64,000 nt of DNA from Bog-473 sp963704355. Its GTDB lineage: Bacteria; Actinomycetota; Acidimicrobiia; Acidimicrobiales; RAAP-2. Position numbers and translations under genes: made by a program. Of this stretch, positions 32,844 to 41,557 are shown piece after piece. The DNA lies in NCBI GenBank assembly GCA_963704355.1, contig OY969891.1:1240001-1304000 (forward strand), in the 5' to 3' direction. Each line of letters begins with the position of its first letter. Positions within the stretch are counted from its first letter, which is position 1. A model generated the notes under the pieces. The model saw only the letters and a program-made list of their open reading frames with translations. It was not told the DNA's origin and did no database searches.

Positions 32844-34244
32844 ATGCCGTTGCACAAGAGGGAGAACGTCCGGGAGGAATTGATCGACACGATCTATTCC
32901 GACCCCAGTCAGAAGAGGCCGTTGCCGTCGACGCATTGCCCGACCGCAGAGATGCGGCCGGCCGAAGTCGTGCAGGCGATCACCGACGAGCTCATGCTGG
33001 ACGGCAACGCGCGCCAGAACCTCGCCACGTTCTGCCAGACCTGGGAAGAGCCCGAGGTCCACCGGTTGATGGATCTCTGTATCGACAAGAACCTCATCGA
33101 CAAGGACGAGTATCCCCAGACGGCCGAGCTGGAGCGGCGCTGCGTCCACATGCTGGCCAACCTATGGAACGCGCCTGACGCCGTAGAGCCCGTCGGCTGC
33201 TCGGCCATCGGCTCCTCGGAGGCCTGCATGCTGGGTGGGATGGCGGCGAAGTGGCGCTGGAGGGCCAAGCGCCGAGCGGCCGGCAAGTCGACCGACTCGC
33301 CCAACATGGTGTGCGGGCCCGTGCAGGTGGTCTGGCACAAGTTCGCCCGGTACTGGGACGTCGAGATGCGGGAGGTCCCCATGTCCCCCGGGCGCTACCA
33401 GATGGACGCGGAGCAGATGCTCGAACGGGTCGACGAGAACACCATCATGGTGGTGCCGACCTTCGGCGTCACCTACACCGGGTCGTACGAGCCGGTGCTC
33501 GAGCTTTCCCAGGCCCTCGACAAGCTGCAGGAGGAGACAGGGCTCGACATCGACATCCACGTCGACGGTGCCAGCGGTGCCTTCCTGGCCCCGTTCAGCG
33601 CACCCGACATCGCATGGGACTTCCGCGTCCCCCGCGTGAAGTCGATCAGCACCTCGGGTCACAAGTTCGGACTCGCCCCGCTCGGCGTGGGCTGGGTGCT
33701 GTGGCGGGACTCGGCGGAGCTCCCGGACGACCTGATCTTCCACGTCACGTATCTCGGCGGGGACATGCCGGTGTTCCAGATCAACTTCTCTCGCCCCGCC
33801 GGCCAGATCGTGGCGCAGTACTACAACTTCGTGCGCCTGGGCCGGGACGGCTACCGAAACGTCCACGACGCCTGCTACGCCACCGGCGGGTGGATAGCCG
33901 ACGAGGTGGTCAAGCTGGGCCCCTTCGAGCTGCTGTGCGACTCCAACCCCCTGACCGGCATCCCGACGGTGACCTGGCGAATCCGAGAAGGCGAGGACCC
34001 GCGCTACACGCTCTACGACATCGCCGACCGCCTCCGGACCCGGGGCTGGCAGGTGCCGGCGTACCCCCTGACCGGCTCCGTCTCGGATGTCTCGGTCCAG
34101 CGCATCTTGGTTCGCCAAGGCGTCAGTCGTGACCTGGCAGGGCTCCTGCTCGAGGACATGCAGAAGGCGATCGCTCATTTCGACCGTCACCCGGTGTCGG
34201 TGTCGATGACAAAGGAGGAGGCAGGCGGCTTCAGCCACCTGTAG
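32844..34244 (+). CDS. gadB: Glutamate decarboxylase
   Basis: A 466-residue PLP enzyme, the same length as E. coli GadA/GadB. It makes GABA from glutamate using a proton. Visible motifs: an N-terminal RPLPSTHCPTAEM-like segment, GCSAIGSSEACMLGGMAAKW (cofactor phosphate site), DIDIHVDGASGAFLAPF with the PLP Asp, and the Schiff-base Lys in SISTSGHKFGLAPLG. ATG at 32844 is 75 bases after the sigma factor stop. Its 3' end overlaps the channel-like gene on the opposite strand by 14 bases. Acid tolerance or nitrogen metabolism are both possible roles; no GABA antiporter is present in the window. Confidence 0.95.
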   Translation: MPLHKRENVREELIDTIYSDPSQKRPLPSTHCPTAEMRPAEVVQAITDELMLDGNARQNLATFCQTWEEPEVHRLMDLCIDKNLIDKDEYPQTAELERRCVHMLANLWNAPDAVEPVGCSAIGSSEACMLGGMAAKWRWRAKRRAAGKSTDSPNMVCGPVQVVWHKFARYWDVEMREVPMSPGRYQMDAEQMLERVDENTIMVVPTFGVTYTGSYEPVLELSQALDKLQEETGLDIDIHVDGASGAFLAPFSAPDIAWDFRVPRVKSISTSGHKFGLAPLGVGWVLWRDSAELPDDLIFHVTYLGGDMPVFQINFSRPAGQIVAQYYNFVRLGRDGYRNVHDACYATGGWIADEVVKLGPFELLCDSNPLTGIPTVTWRIREGEDPRYTLYDIADRLRTRGWQVPAYPLTGSVSDVSVQRILVRQGVSRDLAGLLLEDMQKAIAHFDRHPVSVSMTKEEAGGFSHL

Positions 34245-35409
34245 GAAGCGGCTGCGCTGACCCGGCGCGGTTGACCGTCCAGTCGACGGCGATCGGCCGC
34301 CGCCGGATGAACCGCGGCTTGCCGACCCGGGCGGGGCGGTCGGTCGTCCACGGAGCGGGGGAGGCATACGTGAGCCCGGCCATGGCCCGGAGCGCCGGTT
34401 CGTAGCTCGAGCGGAACCAGGCGAAACGCCGCCACCCGTCCTCCTCGCGCCCGGGCGCGACGGAGACAATGGGTGACAACGTGGCCATGGCGTCGAGGTA
34501 CTCGTCGTGCGAAACAGTGATGGGAGGGGCGGGCTCGGTGAGGTGCGGCACCAGATCGGGCAATCGCGTCGGTTCGGGGAGCGGGATGTTGGCCGCGCGC
34601 GCCATGTCGACGAAGGCGGGCATGCCGTAGACGAACACGAGCAGAGGCCCCTTCTCGAGGTCCTCGTAGGGCTCACCGGTCTGCGTCTCCGACGCGGACA
34701 GAATGAGCGCGGCGGCGTCGAGCAAGGTGCCCACCGTGGCCACCCACGAGTGGTCCTGGTGCGTCTCGGGGAAGTAGGAGAGGATCGGGAACGCCGTGTG
34801 GGTCTGCTCCATGTCGAGGATCCAGTCCCCCTGGTTCCGCCAGAACTCCAGGTTGCCCAGCGCCCCGATGCGCTCGAGGGTCCGCACCAGGTCGGTGGCC
34901 GTGGGCGGCGACCCGGTGACGGGTCGGAGCCGGACGACACCCTTCTCGCGGGCGTTGTAGGCCGTGTAGATCGTGGGCAGGTAGCTGATGAGGAGCGCGA
35001 CGAGGCCGAGACCGATCGTGGCCTCAATGAACGACAGCCAGATCCGCGCCGTCGTGTCGGGCTCGGCGAAGCCGAGCGTGGTCAGCGACGAGCCGCTGAT
35101 CTCGAACGCCCGCTGGACCGAGAGCGACCCCGTGCCCCAGAAGATGCAGGTGAAGGAGACCACCATCAGGATCATCCACACGAGCGGCAGGCTGACCAGC
35201 GCAACCGGTGCGTAGAGCGTCCGCAGCGCTGTGGCTCGCGACCCCGTGTTCCACCGGTGGATCAGCAGCCGGTGGACCAGCGCGAAAATCGCTTGGGAGA
35301 GGCGCGGCAAACCGCCTTGGGGCAGGACGACCGTCTCGAGGGCCGAACCCAAGATGCTGAGGGCGAGAGCGGCGCCGATGACGAAGAAAAGGATTTGAAG
35401 GGGGATCAT
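34231..35409 (-). CDS. Ion-channel-like membrane protein with atypical pore motif
   Basis: A 392-residue protein. The N-terminal 150 residues form hydrophobic helices, with a pore-loop-like segment FEISGSSLTTLGFAEPD between two of them, followed by the helix LSFIEATIGLGLVALLISYL. This matches the two-helix potassium channel arrangement in which the filter usually reads T-V/L-G-Y-G; here it is TLGF with no second Gly. Residues 180-392 are soluble and helical (LVRTLERIGALGNLEFWRNQ and so on) and could be a cytoplasmic sensing domain. Cation selectivity is uncertain. The gene's 3' end overlaps gadB's 3' end. Confidence 0.7.
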   Translation of the reverse strand: MIPLQILFFVIGAALALSILGSALETVVLPQGGLPRLSQAIFALVHRLLIHRWNTGSRATALRTLYAPVALVSLPLVWMILMVVSFTCIFWGTGSLSVQRAFEISGSSLTTLGFAEPDTTARIWLSFIEATIGLGLVALLISYLPTIYTAYNAREKGVVRLRPVTGSPPTATDLVRTLERIGALGNLEFWRNQGDWILDMEQTHTAFPILSYFPETHQDHSWVATVGTLLDAAALILSASETQTGEPYEDLEKGPLLVFVYGMPAFVDMARAANIPLPEPTRLPDLVPHLTEPAPPITVSHDEYLDAMATLSPIVSVAPGREEDGWRRFAWFRSSYEPALRAMAGLTYASPAPWTTDRPARVGKPRFIRRRPIAVDWTVNRAGSAQPLPTGG

Positions 35410-35501
35410 GGTCTGCGGCGAGCCGGCCCGCGACGGGCCCGGGTGACGCTACATCCTCGGTTGCAGCCGGACCGGGACACGGGGGTCCCGCTGGCGCGCC
35501 G

Positions 35502-36011
35502 CTAGGAAACCTCCTTCGCCGCCGCCTGCACCGCCTCGTCGATCTTCCCCTTGTCGAGCTCGAGCTCCTTGGCCACGCGCTTCTGAGCCTTGAGCCCGGC
35601 CTTCTCGAGGTAGGCCTCAATCGTGGTCTGGCCCACGACGACCAGGGCCGCCTCGCCCGCGTCGATGGCGTCGCCGAACTCCTTCACGTCGGCGCGCGAC
35701 ATGCCCTTCCACAGGTGCCCGCTCACTCCGCCGACGGCCGCGCCCACCAGCGCGGAGCCGATGATGGACGGCGGGAACAGGATCCCGACCAGCGCGCCCA
35801 CCCCGGCACCGCCCCACGCGCCGTGCCGCGTGGTGGTCTCGTCCTTGTTGACGTGGACCTTGCCCTTGTCGTCCTTGGTCACCACGGCGGCGTCGAACGT
35901 ACCGACGGCGCCCATGGCGTGCAGATCCTTCACCACGTCGTAGTCGGCCCGCGCGTCGACCTCGCTCGCGTAGGTCCCGATGAAGATGAAGACCCCGTCG
36001 GTCTTGGACAT
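35502..36011 (-). CDS. DUF1269 family protein with glycine-zipper hydrophobic segment
   Basis: A 169-residue protein starting MSKTDGVFIFIGTYASEVDA. A ferredoxin-like alpha/beta start (DARADYDVVKDLHAMG, FDAAVVTKDDKGKVHV) is followed by a glycine-rich hydrophobic stretch, GGAGVGALVGILFPPSIIGS, and LVGAAVGGVSGHLWKGM, then helical VKEFGDAIDAGEAALVVVG and a charged tail. This is the DUF1269 layout, known mainly from stress-related membrane-associated proteins. GAGGAG precedes the ATG at 36011 by 9 bases. Function unknown. Confidence 0.85.
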   Translation of the reverse strand: MSKTDGVFIFIGTYASEVDARADYDVVKDLHAMGAVGTFDAAVVTKDDKGKVHVNKDETTTRHGAWGGAGVGALVGILFPPSIIGSALVGAAVGGVSGHLWKGMSRADVKEFGDAIDAGEAALVVVGQTTIEAYLEKAGLKAQKRVAKELELDKGKIDEAVQAAAKEVS

Positions 36012-36164
36012 GGCCACGCTCCTCTCTGTGCAGCCCGCCTCGATGCGGTCGCACCCACGATTCCTCCGGCCCGCCACATTCCCGCGGCGGGCGTCCCGAG
36101 CGTAGGGCCTTTCGTCACGTTCGTCCCGGTTCGCCGCCGGTGTCGTCTGGCATGATCGACCCCG

Positions 36165-37862
36165 GTGCCGCTCCCGCCTGCCATCGAGATCGCGCGCCGC
36201 GCCACCCTCCATCCGATCACCGAGATCGCCGCCCAGATGGGGATCTCGCCCGAATTGCTCGAGCCCTACGGCGCCCACGTGGCCAAGGTGAGCCTCGATG
36301 CCGTCGAGGCCCTGGCGCAGCGGCCGCGCGCCCGCTACGTGGTCGTGACGGCGGTCACCCCCACCCCGCTCGGCGAGGGCAAGACCACCACCACCGTGGG
36401 GCTCGGCCAGGCCCTCGCCTGCATCGGCCGGCAGGCCACCATCACCATCCGCCAGGCGTCCATGGGACCGACGTTCGGGATCAAGGGCGGCGCCGCCGGG
36501 GGTGGGTACAGCCAGGTCGTTCCTTTCGAGAACCTCAACCTCCACTTGACGGGCGACCTCCACGCGGTGACGGCCGCCAACAACCTCTTGGCCGCCATGG
36601 TGGACAACCACCTCTACACGGGCAACGAGCTCGGCCTCGACCCCCACCGCATCACCTGGCGACGAGTGGTCGACGTGAACGACCGGTCGCTGCGCAACGT
36701 GGTCACGGGCCTCGGCACCGCCGAGGACGGCCTGCCGCGACGGACCGGCTTCGACATCACGGCGGCGTCCGAGGTCATGGCGGTGCTCGCTCTCGCCCGG
36801 ACGCTGCGCGACCTCCGCGCCCGTATGGGCCGCATCGTCGTCGGTTACACCGCACCGGGAGAGCCGGTGGGTGCAGAGCAGCTCCGGGCCGCCGGGGCCA
36901 TGACGGTGATCATGCGTGACGCCATCAAGCCCAACTTGTTGCAGACGCTCGAGCACACCCCGGTCCTCGTGCACGCCGGCCCGTTCGGCAACATCGCCCA
37001 CGGCAACTCGTCGGTAGTCGCCGACCTCATCGGGATCCACGCCGGCGAGTACCTGGTGACCGAGGCGGGGTTCGGGGCCGACATGGGTGCGGAGCGGTTT
37101 TTCAACATCAAGTGCCGCACCTCGGGCCTCGTCCCCGACGCGGCCGTGGTCGTGACCACCGTCCGCGCGCTCAAACTCCATTCGGGGCGACACACCGTGG
37201 TGGCGGGCCGGCCCCTTCCTCCAGCCATGCTCAAGGAGAATCCCGACGAGGTGCACCTCGGTGCGGCCAACCTGCTGGCCCACCTCGGGATCGTGCGGCG
37301 GCACGGGGTGACGCCGGTGGTCGCCATCAACGCGTTCGAGAGCGACTTCCCCTCCGAGCACGCGGCCATTCGGGAGATCGCGGCCTCCGCCGGCGTGCGC
37401 GCGGCCGTGTGCACCCACTTCGAGCAGGGGGGCAAGGGCGCGGTCGAGCTGGCCGAAGCGGTCGTCGACGCGGCCGAGGAGCCGAGCCACTTCCACATGC
37501 TCTACGCCGACGACGCGTCGCTGCGCGAAAAGATCGAGACCATCGCCACCGAGGTCTACGGGGCCGACGGGGTCGACTACGAGCCAGCGGCCGCCCGCCA
37601 GCTCGAGACCTACGAGCGCGCTGGCTTCGGGTCGCTGCCCGTCTGCATCGCCAAGACGCACCTGTCCATCTCGTCGGACCCCAAGCTGCTGGGGGCGCCC
37701 AAGGGCTGGCGCTTGCCGGTGCGCGAGGCGCGCGCCAATGTGGGCGCCGGTTTCGTCTATCTGATCAGCGGCGACATGCGCACCATGCCAGGGCTCTCCC
37801 GCACCCCGGCCGCCGAGCGGATCGACATCGACGACGACGGGAACGTGGTAGGCCTCTACTGA
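36165..37862 (+). CDS. fhs: Formate-tetrahydrofolate ligase
   Basis: A 565-residue enzyme joining formate to tetrahydrofolate with ATP to give 10-formyl-THF. The P-loop is TPLGEGKTTTTVGLGQAL, and family motifs follow: RQASMGPTFGIKGGAAGGGY, LTGDLHAVTAANNLLAAM, VLVHAGPFGNIAHGNSSVVA, EAGFGADMGAERFFNIKCR and the C-terminal AGFVYLISGDMRTMPGL. Full length for the family (about 555-560). GTG start at 36165, confirmed by the N-terminal HPITEIAAQMGI match. It is 20 bases upstream of an acyl-CoA dehydrogenase gene with no obvious metabolic link. Supplies one-carbon units for purines or, in reverse, formate. Confidence 0.97.
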   Translation: MPLPPAIEIARRATLHPITEIAAQMGISPELLEPYGAHVAKVSLDAVEALAQRPRARYVVVTAVTPTPLGEGKTTTTVGLGQALACIGRQATITIRQASMGPTFGIKGGAAGGGYSQVVPFENLNLHLTGDLHAVTAANNLLAAMVDNHLYTGNELGLDPHRITWRRVVDVNDRSLRNVVTGLGTAEDGLPRRTGFDITAASEVMAVLALARTLRDLRARMGRIVVGYTAPGEPVGAEQLRAAGAMTVIMRDAIKPNLLQTLEHTPVLVHAGPFGNIAHGNSSVVADLIGIHAGEYLVTEAGFGADMGAERFFNIKCRTSGLVPDAAVVVTTVRALKLHSGRHTVVAGRPLPPAMLKENPDEVHLGAANLLAHLGIVRRHGVTPVVAINAFESDFPSEHAAIREIAASAGVRAAVCTHFEQGGKGAVELAEAVVDAAEEPSHFHMLYADDASLREKIETIATEVYGADGVDYEPAAARQLETYERAGFGSLPVCIAKTHLSISSDPKLLGAPKGWRLPVREARANVGAGFVYLISGDMRTMPGLSRTPAAERIDIDDDGNVVGLY

Positions 37863-37882
37863 GCCCCGGGAGGTGCACGGAC

Positions 37883-39118
37883 ATGGCGATCGACTTCACC
37901 CTGGACGCTGAACACGAGGAGATCCGGTCCCGGGTGCGCTCGTTCATCGCGGACACGGTGCAGCCGCGGATCAAGGGCTTCGACGACGAAGGCAGAGTGA
38001 CGCAGCGCCACGAATACCTCGTCACCATCCTCGAATTGCGCGAGGAGGCCAAGCGGGCCGGGCTGTGGCTGCCCCACATGCCCAAGGAGTGGGGCGGCAT
38101 GGGTCTGGGCCACGTGGCGCTGGCCATGGTGCAGGCCGAGGCGGGCAAGACCCGGCTCGGCCCGTGGATCCTCAACTGCATGGCCCCCGACGAGGGCAAC
38201 ATGCACACCCTCTTGCACTGGGGTACCGACGCCCAGAAGGACAACTACCTGCGGCGGCTCTGCGAGGGCACGGCGATGTCGTGCTTCGCCATGACCGAGC
38301 CCGAGGTGGCCGGCTCGGATCCGACGCTCATCCGGACCCGCGCCGAGAAGGACGGGGACGAGTGGATCGTCAACGGTCACAAGTGGTTCATCTCCAACGC
38401 CCGCCGGTCCCAATTCGCGATCCTCATCGCCCGCACCGAACCCGACGTTCCCGAGGGGTCGCGGGGCGCCAACACTGCCTTCCTGGTCGACTTGCCCGCC
38501 GAGGGCTGGAACGACGTGCGCGAGGTGGAGACGATGCACGGATCGACCGGGCACTCCGAGATCGTGATCGAGGATCTCCGGGTGCACGACTCGCAGGTCC
38601 TGGGGGGCCGCGGCAACGGCCACCGGCTCGGGCAGTACCGCCTCGGGCCGGCTCGGTTGGCGCACTGCATGCGCTGGATCGCGCAGGCGGAGACGGCGCT
38701 CGACATGATGGTGGACCGCGCCCTGCACCGGTACTCGCACGGCTCGCTGCTGGCGGAGAAGCAGGGCGTGCAGTGGCTGATCGCCGACTCGGCCATGGAG
38801 CTGTACCAGTGCAAGCTCATGGTGCTGCACGCGGCCTACAAGATCGACCGCGGCGACGACTTCCGTACCGAGGTGTCCATGGCGAAGCACTTCGTGGCCA
38901 ACAGCCTGAACCGCATCATCGACCGCTCCATCCAGGTGCACGGGGCGCTCGGCTACTCCACCGACACCCCGCTCGCCAACATGCTCCAGCACGCCCGCTG
39001 GGCGCGCTTCGCCGACGGCGCCGACGAGATCCACCAGATGCGTATCGCCGAGCGCACCATCGCGGCGTACCAGGACACGGGGTCGGCGGCGGCGGCCACC
39101 GGCGACCTGCCCCTCTGA
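37883..39118 (+). CDS. Acyl-CoA dehydrogenase (ACAD10/11-like)
   Basis: A 411-residue flavoenzyme. FAD and substrate-binding motifs are visible as CFAMTEPEVAGSDPTLIRTR and GHKWFISNARRSQFAILIAR; the C-terminal helical bundle has RSIQVHGALGYSTDTPLANM and FADGADEIHQMRIAERTIAA, the Asp-Glu pair lying where ACAD10/11-type enzymes hold their catalytic base. It would desaturate an acyl-CoA thioester and pass electrons to an electron-transfer flavoprotein. GGGAGG precedes the ATG at 37883. Chain-length preference is unknown. Confidence 0.94.
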   Translation: MAIDFTLDAEHEEIRSRVRSFIADTVQPRIKGFDDEGRVTQRHEYLVTILELREEAKRAGLWLPHMPKEWGGMGLGHVALAMVQAEAGKTRLGPWILNCMAPDEGNMHTLLHWGTDAQKDNYLRRLCEGTAMSCFAMTEPEVAGSDPTLIRTRAEKDGDEWIVNGHKWFISNARRSQFAILIARTEPDVPEGSRGANTAFLVDLPAEGWNDVREVETMHGSTGHSEIVIEDLRVHDSQVLGGRGNGHRLGQYRLGPARLAHCMRWIAQAETALDMMVDRALHRYSHGSLLAEKQGVQWLIADSAMELYQCKLMVLHAAYKIDRGDDFRTEVSMAKHFVANSLNRIIDRSIQVHGALGYSTDTPLANMLQHARWARFADGADEIHQMRIAERTIAAYQDTGSAAAATGDLPL

Positions 39119-39120
39119 CG

Positions 39121-39420
39121 GTGGGCTGCCTCTTCGCGCTGATCTCGGCGATCTCCGCCCGCTTCGCGCTGTTCTTGGTCTGGCTCTTCACCGACCGGCT
39201 CACCGTTGCCTTCCACTCCGGCTGGGAGGGGATCGTCGGGTTCATCTTCCTGCCGTACGCCACGCTCTTCTATGCCCTCGTGTACGCGCCCGGAAAGGGG
39301 GTCGACGGGTTCGGCTGGGTGATCGTCGCCCTCGGCGTGCTGCTCGACCTGTCCTCGGGCCTATTCGGGTCGCGCGGGCGGCGCCGGCAGAACCGCCGCA
39401 GCCAACCTGCCCCGGCCTGA
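39121..39420 (+). CDS. Small integral membrane protein, function unknown
   Basis: A 99-residue protein starting at GTG 39121 directly after the dehydrogenase stop. It has three hydrophobic segments (LFALISAISARFALFLVWLF, IVGFIFLPYATLFYALVY, WVIVALGVLLDLSSGLF) and a very basic tail (RGRRRQNRRSQ). The AFHSGWEGIVGFIFLPYATL phrase is common among small actinobacterial membrane proteins (inference from style). Two bases separate it from the preceding stop, so it is probably co-translated. Confidence 0.75.
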   Translation: MGCLFALISAISARFALFLVWLFTDRLTVAFHSGWEGIVGFIFLPYATLFYALVYAPGKGVDGFGWVIVALGVLLDLSSGLFGSRGRRRQNRRSQPAPA

Positions 39421-39429
39421 TCGGTCGCG

Positions 39430-40428
39430 TTACGAGAACCGCAGGCGCAGGTCCGGCTCGGGGCCGAAGGCCTTCGGGCTCGGCCCCGTCGTGGCCAGCT
39501 TGTGCCAGCCCGCCACGCCGATCATGGCGGCGTTGTCGGTGGCCAGCGCCGGCGGCGGGATGAGCAGGGTGGTCCCGAACTCCTCGGACAGCGCCCGGGC
39601 CCGGGCCCGCAGGATGGGGCTGGCCGCCACGCCACCCACGATGGCGAGCGCCGGGTCCCCGAACTCCTCGAGGGCGCGGCGGAGCTTGGCGCACAGTACG
39701 TCCATGCAGGCGGCGACGAAGGAGGCCGCCACCTCGCCCGTCGAGAAGTCGGGATTGGCGCGGGTGTAGTTGACGACCGCCGTCTTCAACCCCGAGAACG
39801 AGAACGCGTAGCCGTCGTCGATCATCGGGCGCGGGAAGCCGAGGCGGTCCTCGCCGTCGGCGGCCAGGCGGTCGAGCACCGGCCCGCCCGGGTAGCCGAG
39901 CCCGAGGAAGCGCGCCACCTTGTCGTAGGCCTCGCCGATGGAGTCGTCCACCGTCTCGCCCAGCAGCGCGTAGCGGCCGGGCTCGGTCGACCGCGTGAGC
40001 ATGCAGTGGCCCCCCGAGACGAGCAGCGCTGTCTGCGGAAAGGGCACCTGGCGGTCGGCCAGGTACACGCTGGCCAGGTGTCCCTCGAGGTGGTTGACGC
40101 CCACGACCGGCACGCCCCATCCCAGTGCGAGCGCCTTGGCCGTCGCGATGCCGACCAGGAGTGCGCCGACCAGGCCGGGACCCGACGTCACGGCCACCCC
40201 CGCCAGGTCGGGACCGACGCAGCCCGCCTCCCCGAGCGCGCGGGCGACGACGGGCGTAATGGTCTCGAGGTGCGCTCGGCTGGCGAGCTCGGGGACCACC
40301 CCTCCGAACGACGAGTGGAGGTCGATCTGGCTGGCGACAACCGAGGACCGGACCGCGCCGTTCTCGTCGACGACCGCCGCCGCTGTCTCGTCGCACGACG
40401 TCTCGAGGGCGAGCAGAAGGGCGTTCAC
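39430..40428 (-). CDS. tsaD: tRNA N6-adenosine threonylcarbamoyltransferase
   Basis: A 332-residue Kae1/TsaD protein that transfers threonylcarbamoyl to A37 of ANN-reading tRNAs. Signature ETSCDETAAAVV at the N-terminus, metal-binding HLEGHLASVYL (His-x3-His), LLVSGGHCML, GEAYDKVARFLGLGYPGGP, AFSFSGLKTAV and the C-terminal TDNAAMIGVAG with the third metal ligand region. GTG start at 40428 overlaps the tsaC stop (GTGA), so the two enzymes of the same pathway are coupled. Length is normal. Confidence 0.97.
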   Translation of the reverse strand: MNALLLALETSCDETAAAVVDENGAVRSSVVASQIDLHSSFGGVVPELASRAHLETITPVVARALGEAGCVGPDLAGVAVTSGPGLVGALLVGIATAKALALGWGVPVVGVNHLEGHLASVYLADRQVPFPQTALLVSGGHCMLTRSTEPGRYALLGETVDDSIGEAYDKVARFLGLGYPGGPVLDRLAADGEDRLGFPRPMIDDGYAFSFSGLKTAVVNYTRANPDFSTGEVAASFVAACMDVLCAKLRRALEEFGDPALAIVGGVAASPILRARARALSEEFGTTLLIPPPALATDNAAMIGVAGWHKLATTGPSPKAFGPEPDLRLRFS

Positions 40429-41090
40429 GGTGCGCCCGCCAGCGCGCCCGCCACCTCGCCGCACGAGATGGCGCCCTCGCGCTCGACCACCGCCTCGGCG
40501 CCGCGCACGTTGACCAGCGTCGAAGGCACCTCGGTCAACTGGCCGCCGTCGACGATCAGGTCGACCGACGGTGCCAAAATCGCCGCGACGTCGTGGGCGG
40601 TGCGTGGCGTGGGGGCGCCATGGGCGTTGGCGCTGGTGACCACCAGCGCCCCCGTCTCGCCGAGGAGCTCCAGGAGGAAGTCGTGGTCGGGGATGCGCAC
40701 GGCCATCTCCTCGCGGCCGTCGAGCCAGTCCGGCCGCCCCCCGGACTCGGTCGCGAAGCCGAACGCCAGGGTGAGTGGTCCGGGCCACCACCACCGGGCC
40801 AGGGTGGCAGCGGCGTCGTTGAAGTCGACCCCGAGCGCGCGCACCTGGTCGATCGACGCCGCCAGGACCGGGAGGTGCATCCCCTGGGGGCGCTCCTTGG
40901 CCCGGTAGACGGCCTGCACCGCGCGCTCGTCGCCCGGCCGGGCCGCCAGGCCGTAGACGGTGTCGGTGGGCACGACGACGACGCCCCCCGCCCGCAGCAC
41001 CTCCGCCGCCAAAGCCGCGCCCGCCGCGTCGGCCTGCACGAACCGGGTCGTCAGCTCGCCGCCGGCCGCGGCTCCGTGCTCCTCGCCCAC
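40425..41090 (-). CDS. tsaC: L-threonylcarbamoyladenylate synthase (Sua5/YrdC/YciO family)
   Basis: A 221-residue enzyme making threonylcarbamoyl-AMP from threonine, bicarbonate and ATP for t6A synthesis. Family motifs: GGVVVVPTDTVYGLAARPGD (KxTxxxYGL-type substrate loop), VYRAKERPQGMHLPVLAAS, WWPGPLTLAF, AVRIPDH and TSANAHGAPTP. The Sua5-specific extra domain is absent, so it is the short YrdC-type. GTG start at 41090. Eight bases separate it from the VOC gene upstream and it overlaps tsaD downstream; tsaB and tsaE are not in the window. Confidence 0.95.
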   Translation of the reverse strand: MGEEHGAAAGGELTTRFVQADAAGAALAAEVLRAGGVVVVPTDTVYGLAARPGDERAVQAVYRAKERPQGMHLPVLAASIDQVRALGVDFNDAAATLARWWWPGPLTLAFGFATESGGRPDWLDGREEMAVRIPDHDFLLELLGETGALVVTSANAHGAPTPRTAHDVAAILAPSVDLIVDGGQLTEVPSTLVNVRGAEAVVEREGAISCGEVAGALAGAP

Positions 41091-41098
41091 CGGGTGGC

Positions 41099-41557
41099 TC
41101 AGAGTTTCAACGGACGGATGGCGGCGCCGATCAGCGCCGGCTCCGACCTCCAGTCGACTCCGGGCACGTCGACGTACAGCTCGATCTCGTTGCCGTCGGG
41201 GTCGAGGATGTAGAGGCTGTGCGTCACCGTGTGGTCGGAGGCGCCGACGACGGTGGCACCGGCTGCCTGCACCTGGGCCAGGGCGGCGCGCAGGTCGTCG
41301 TCGGTCTCGCCGACGTTGAGGCCGAAGTGGTACAGGCCGACGCGGCGGCCCGCGGGGATCGGCGCCGCATCCGCGCCCACCTCAATGAGGAGCAGCTCGT
41401 GGTGCGTGCGCCCGGAGGAGAACGCGGCCACCCCGACGGGGTCGGCCCCGGGCTCGGGCAGGACCTGGCTCCACCCGAGCACGTCGCGGTAGAAGGCCGC
41501 CGAGCGGCGGACGTCGCGCACGTACAGGACGAGGTGGCCGAGCTCGCGGACGCTCAT
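41099..41557 (-). CDS. VOC superfamily (glyoxalase/extradiol dioxygenase-like) protein
   Basis: A 152-residue protein with two beta-alpha-beta-beta-beta modules. The metal-ligand positions are visible: His in ELGHLVLYVRDV, Glu/His region in HHELLLIEV, His in GLYHFGLNVGE and Glu in DPDGNEIELYVD, an order typical of catechol dioxygenase-like VOC proteins. The RSAAFYRDVLGW phrase is the family hallmark. Its ATG overlaps the stop of the wax ester synthase gene (ATGA) and it ends eight bases before tsaC. The substrate is unknown. Confidence 0.9.
   Translation of the reverse strand: MSVRELGHLVLYVRDVRRSAAFYRDVLGWSQVLPEPGADPVGVAAFSSGRTHHELLLIEVGADAAPIPAGRRVGLYHFGLNVGETDDDLRAALAQVQAAGATVVGASDHTVTHSLYILDPDGNEIELYVDVPGVDWRSEPALIGAAIRPLKL

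Noticed and set aside
35502..37661. A 719-codon open frame on the minus strand across fhs
   Set aside because: It is antisense to the clearly coding fhs gene and has the low-complexity His/Arg/Gly/Val composition of GC-rich shadow frames. Only its last 170 codons, the DUF1269 gene from 36011, are real.
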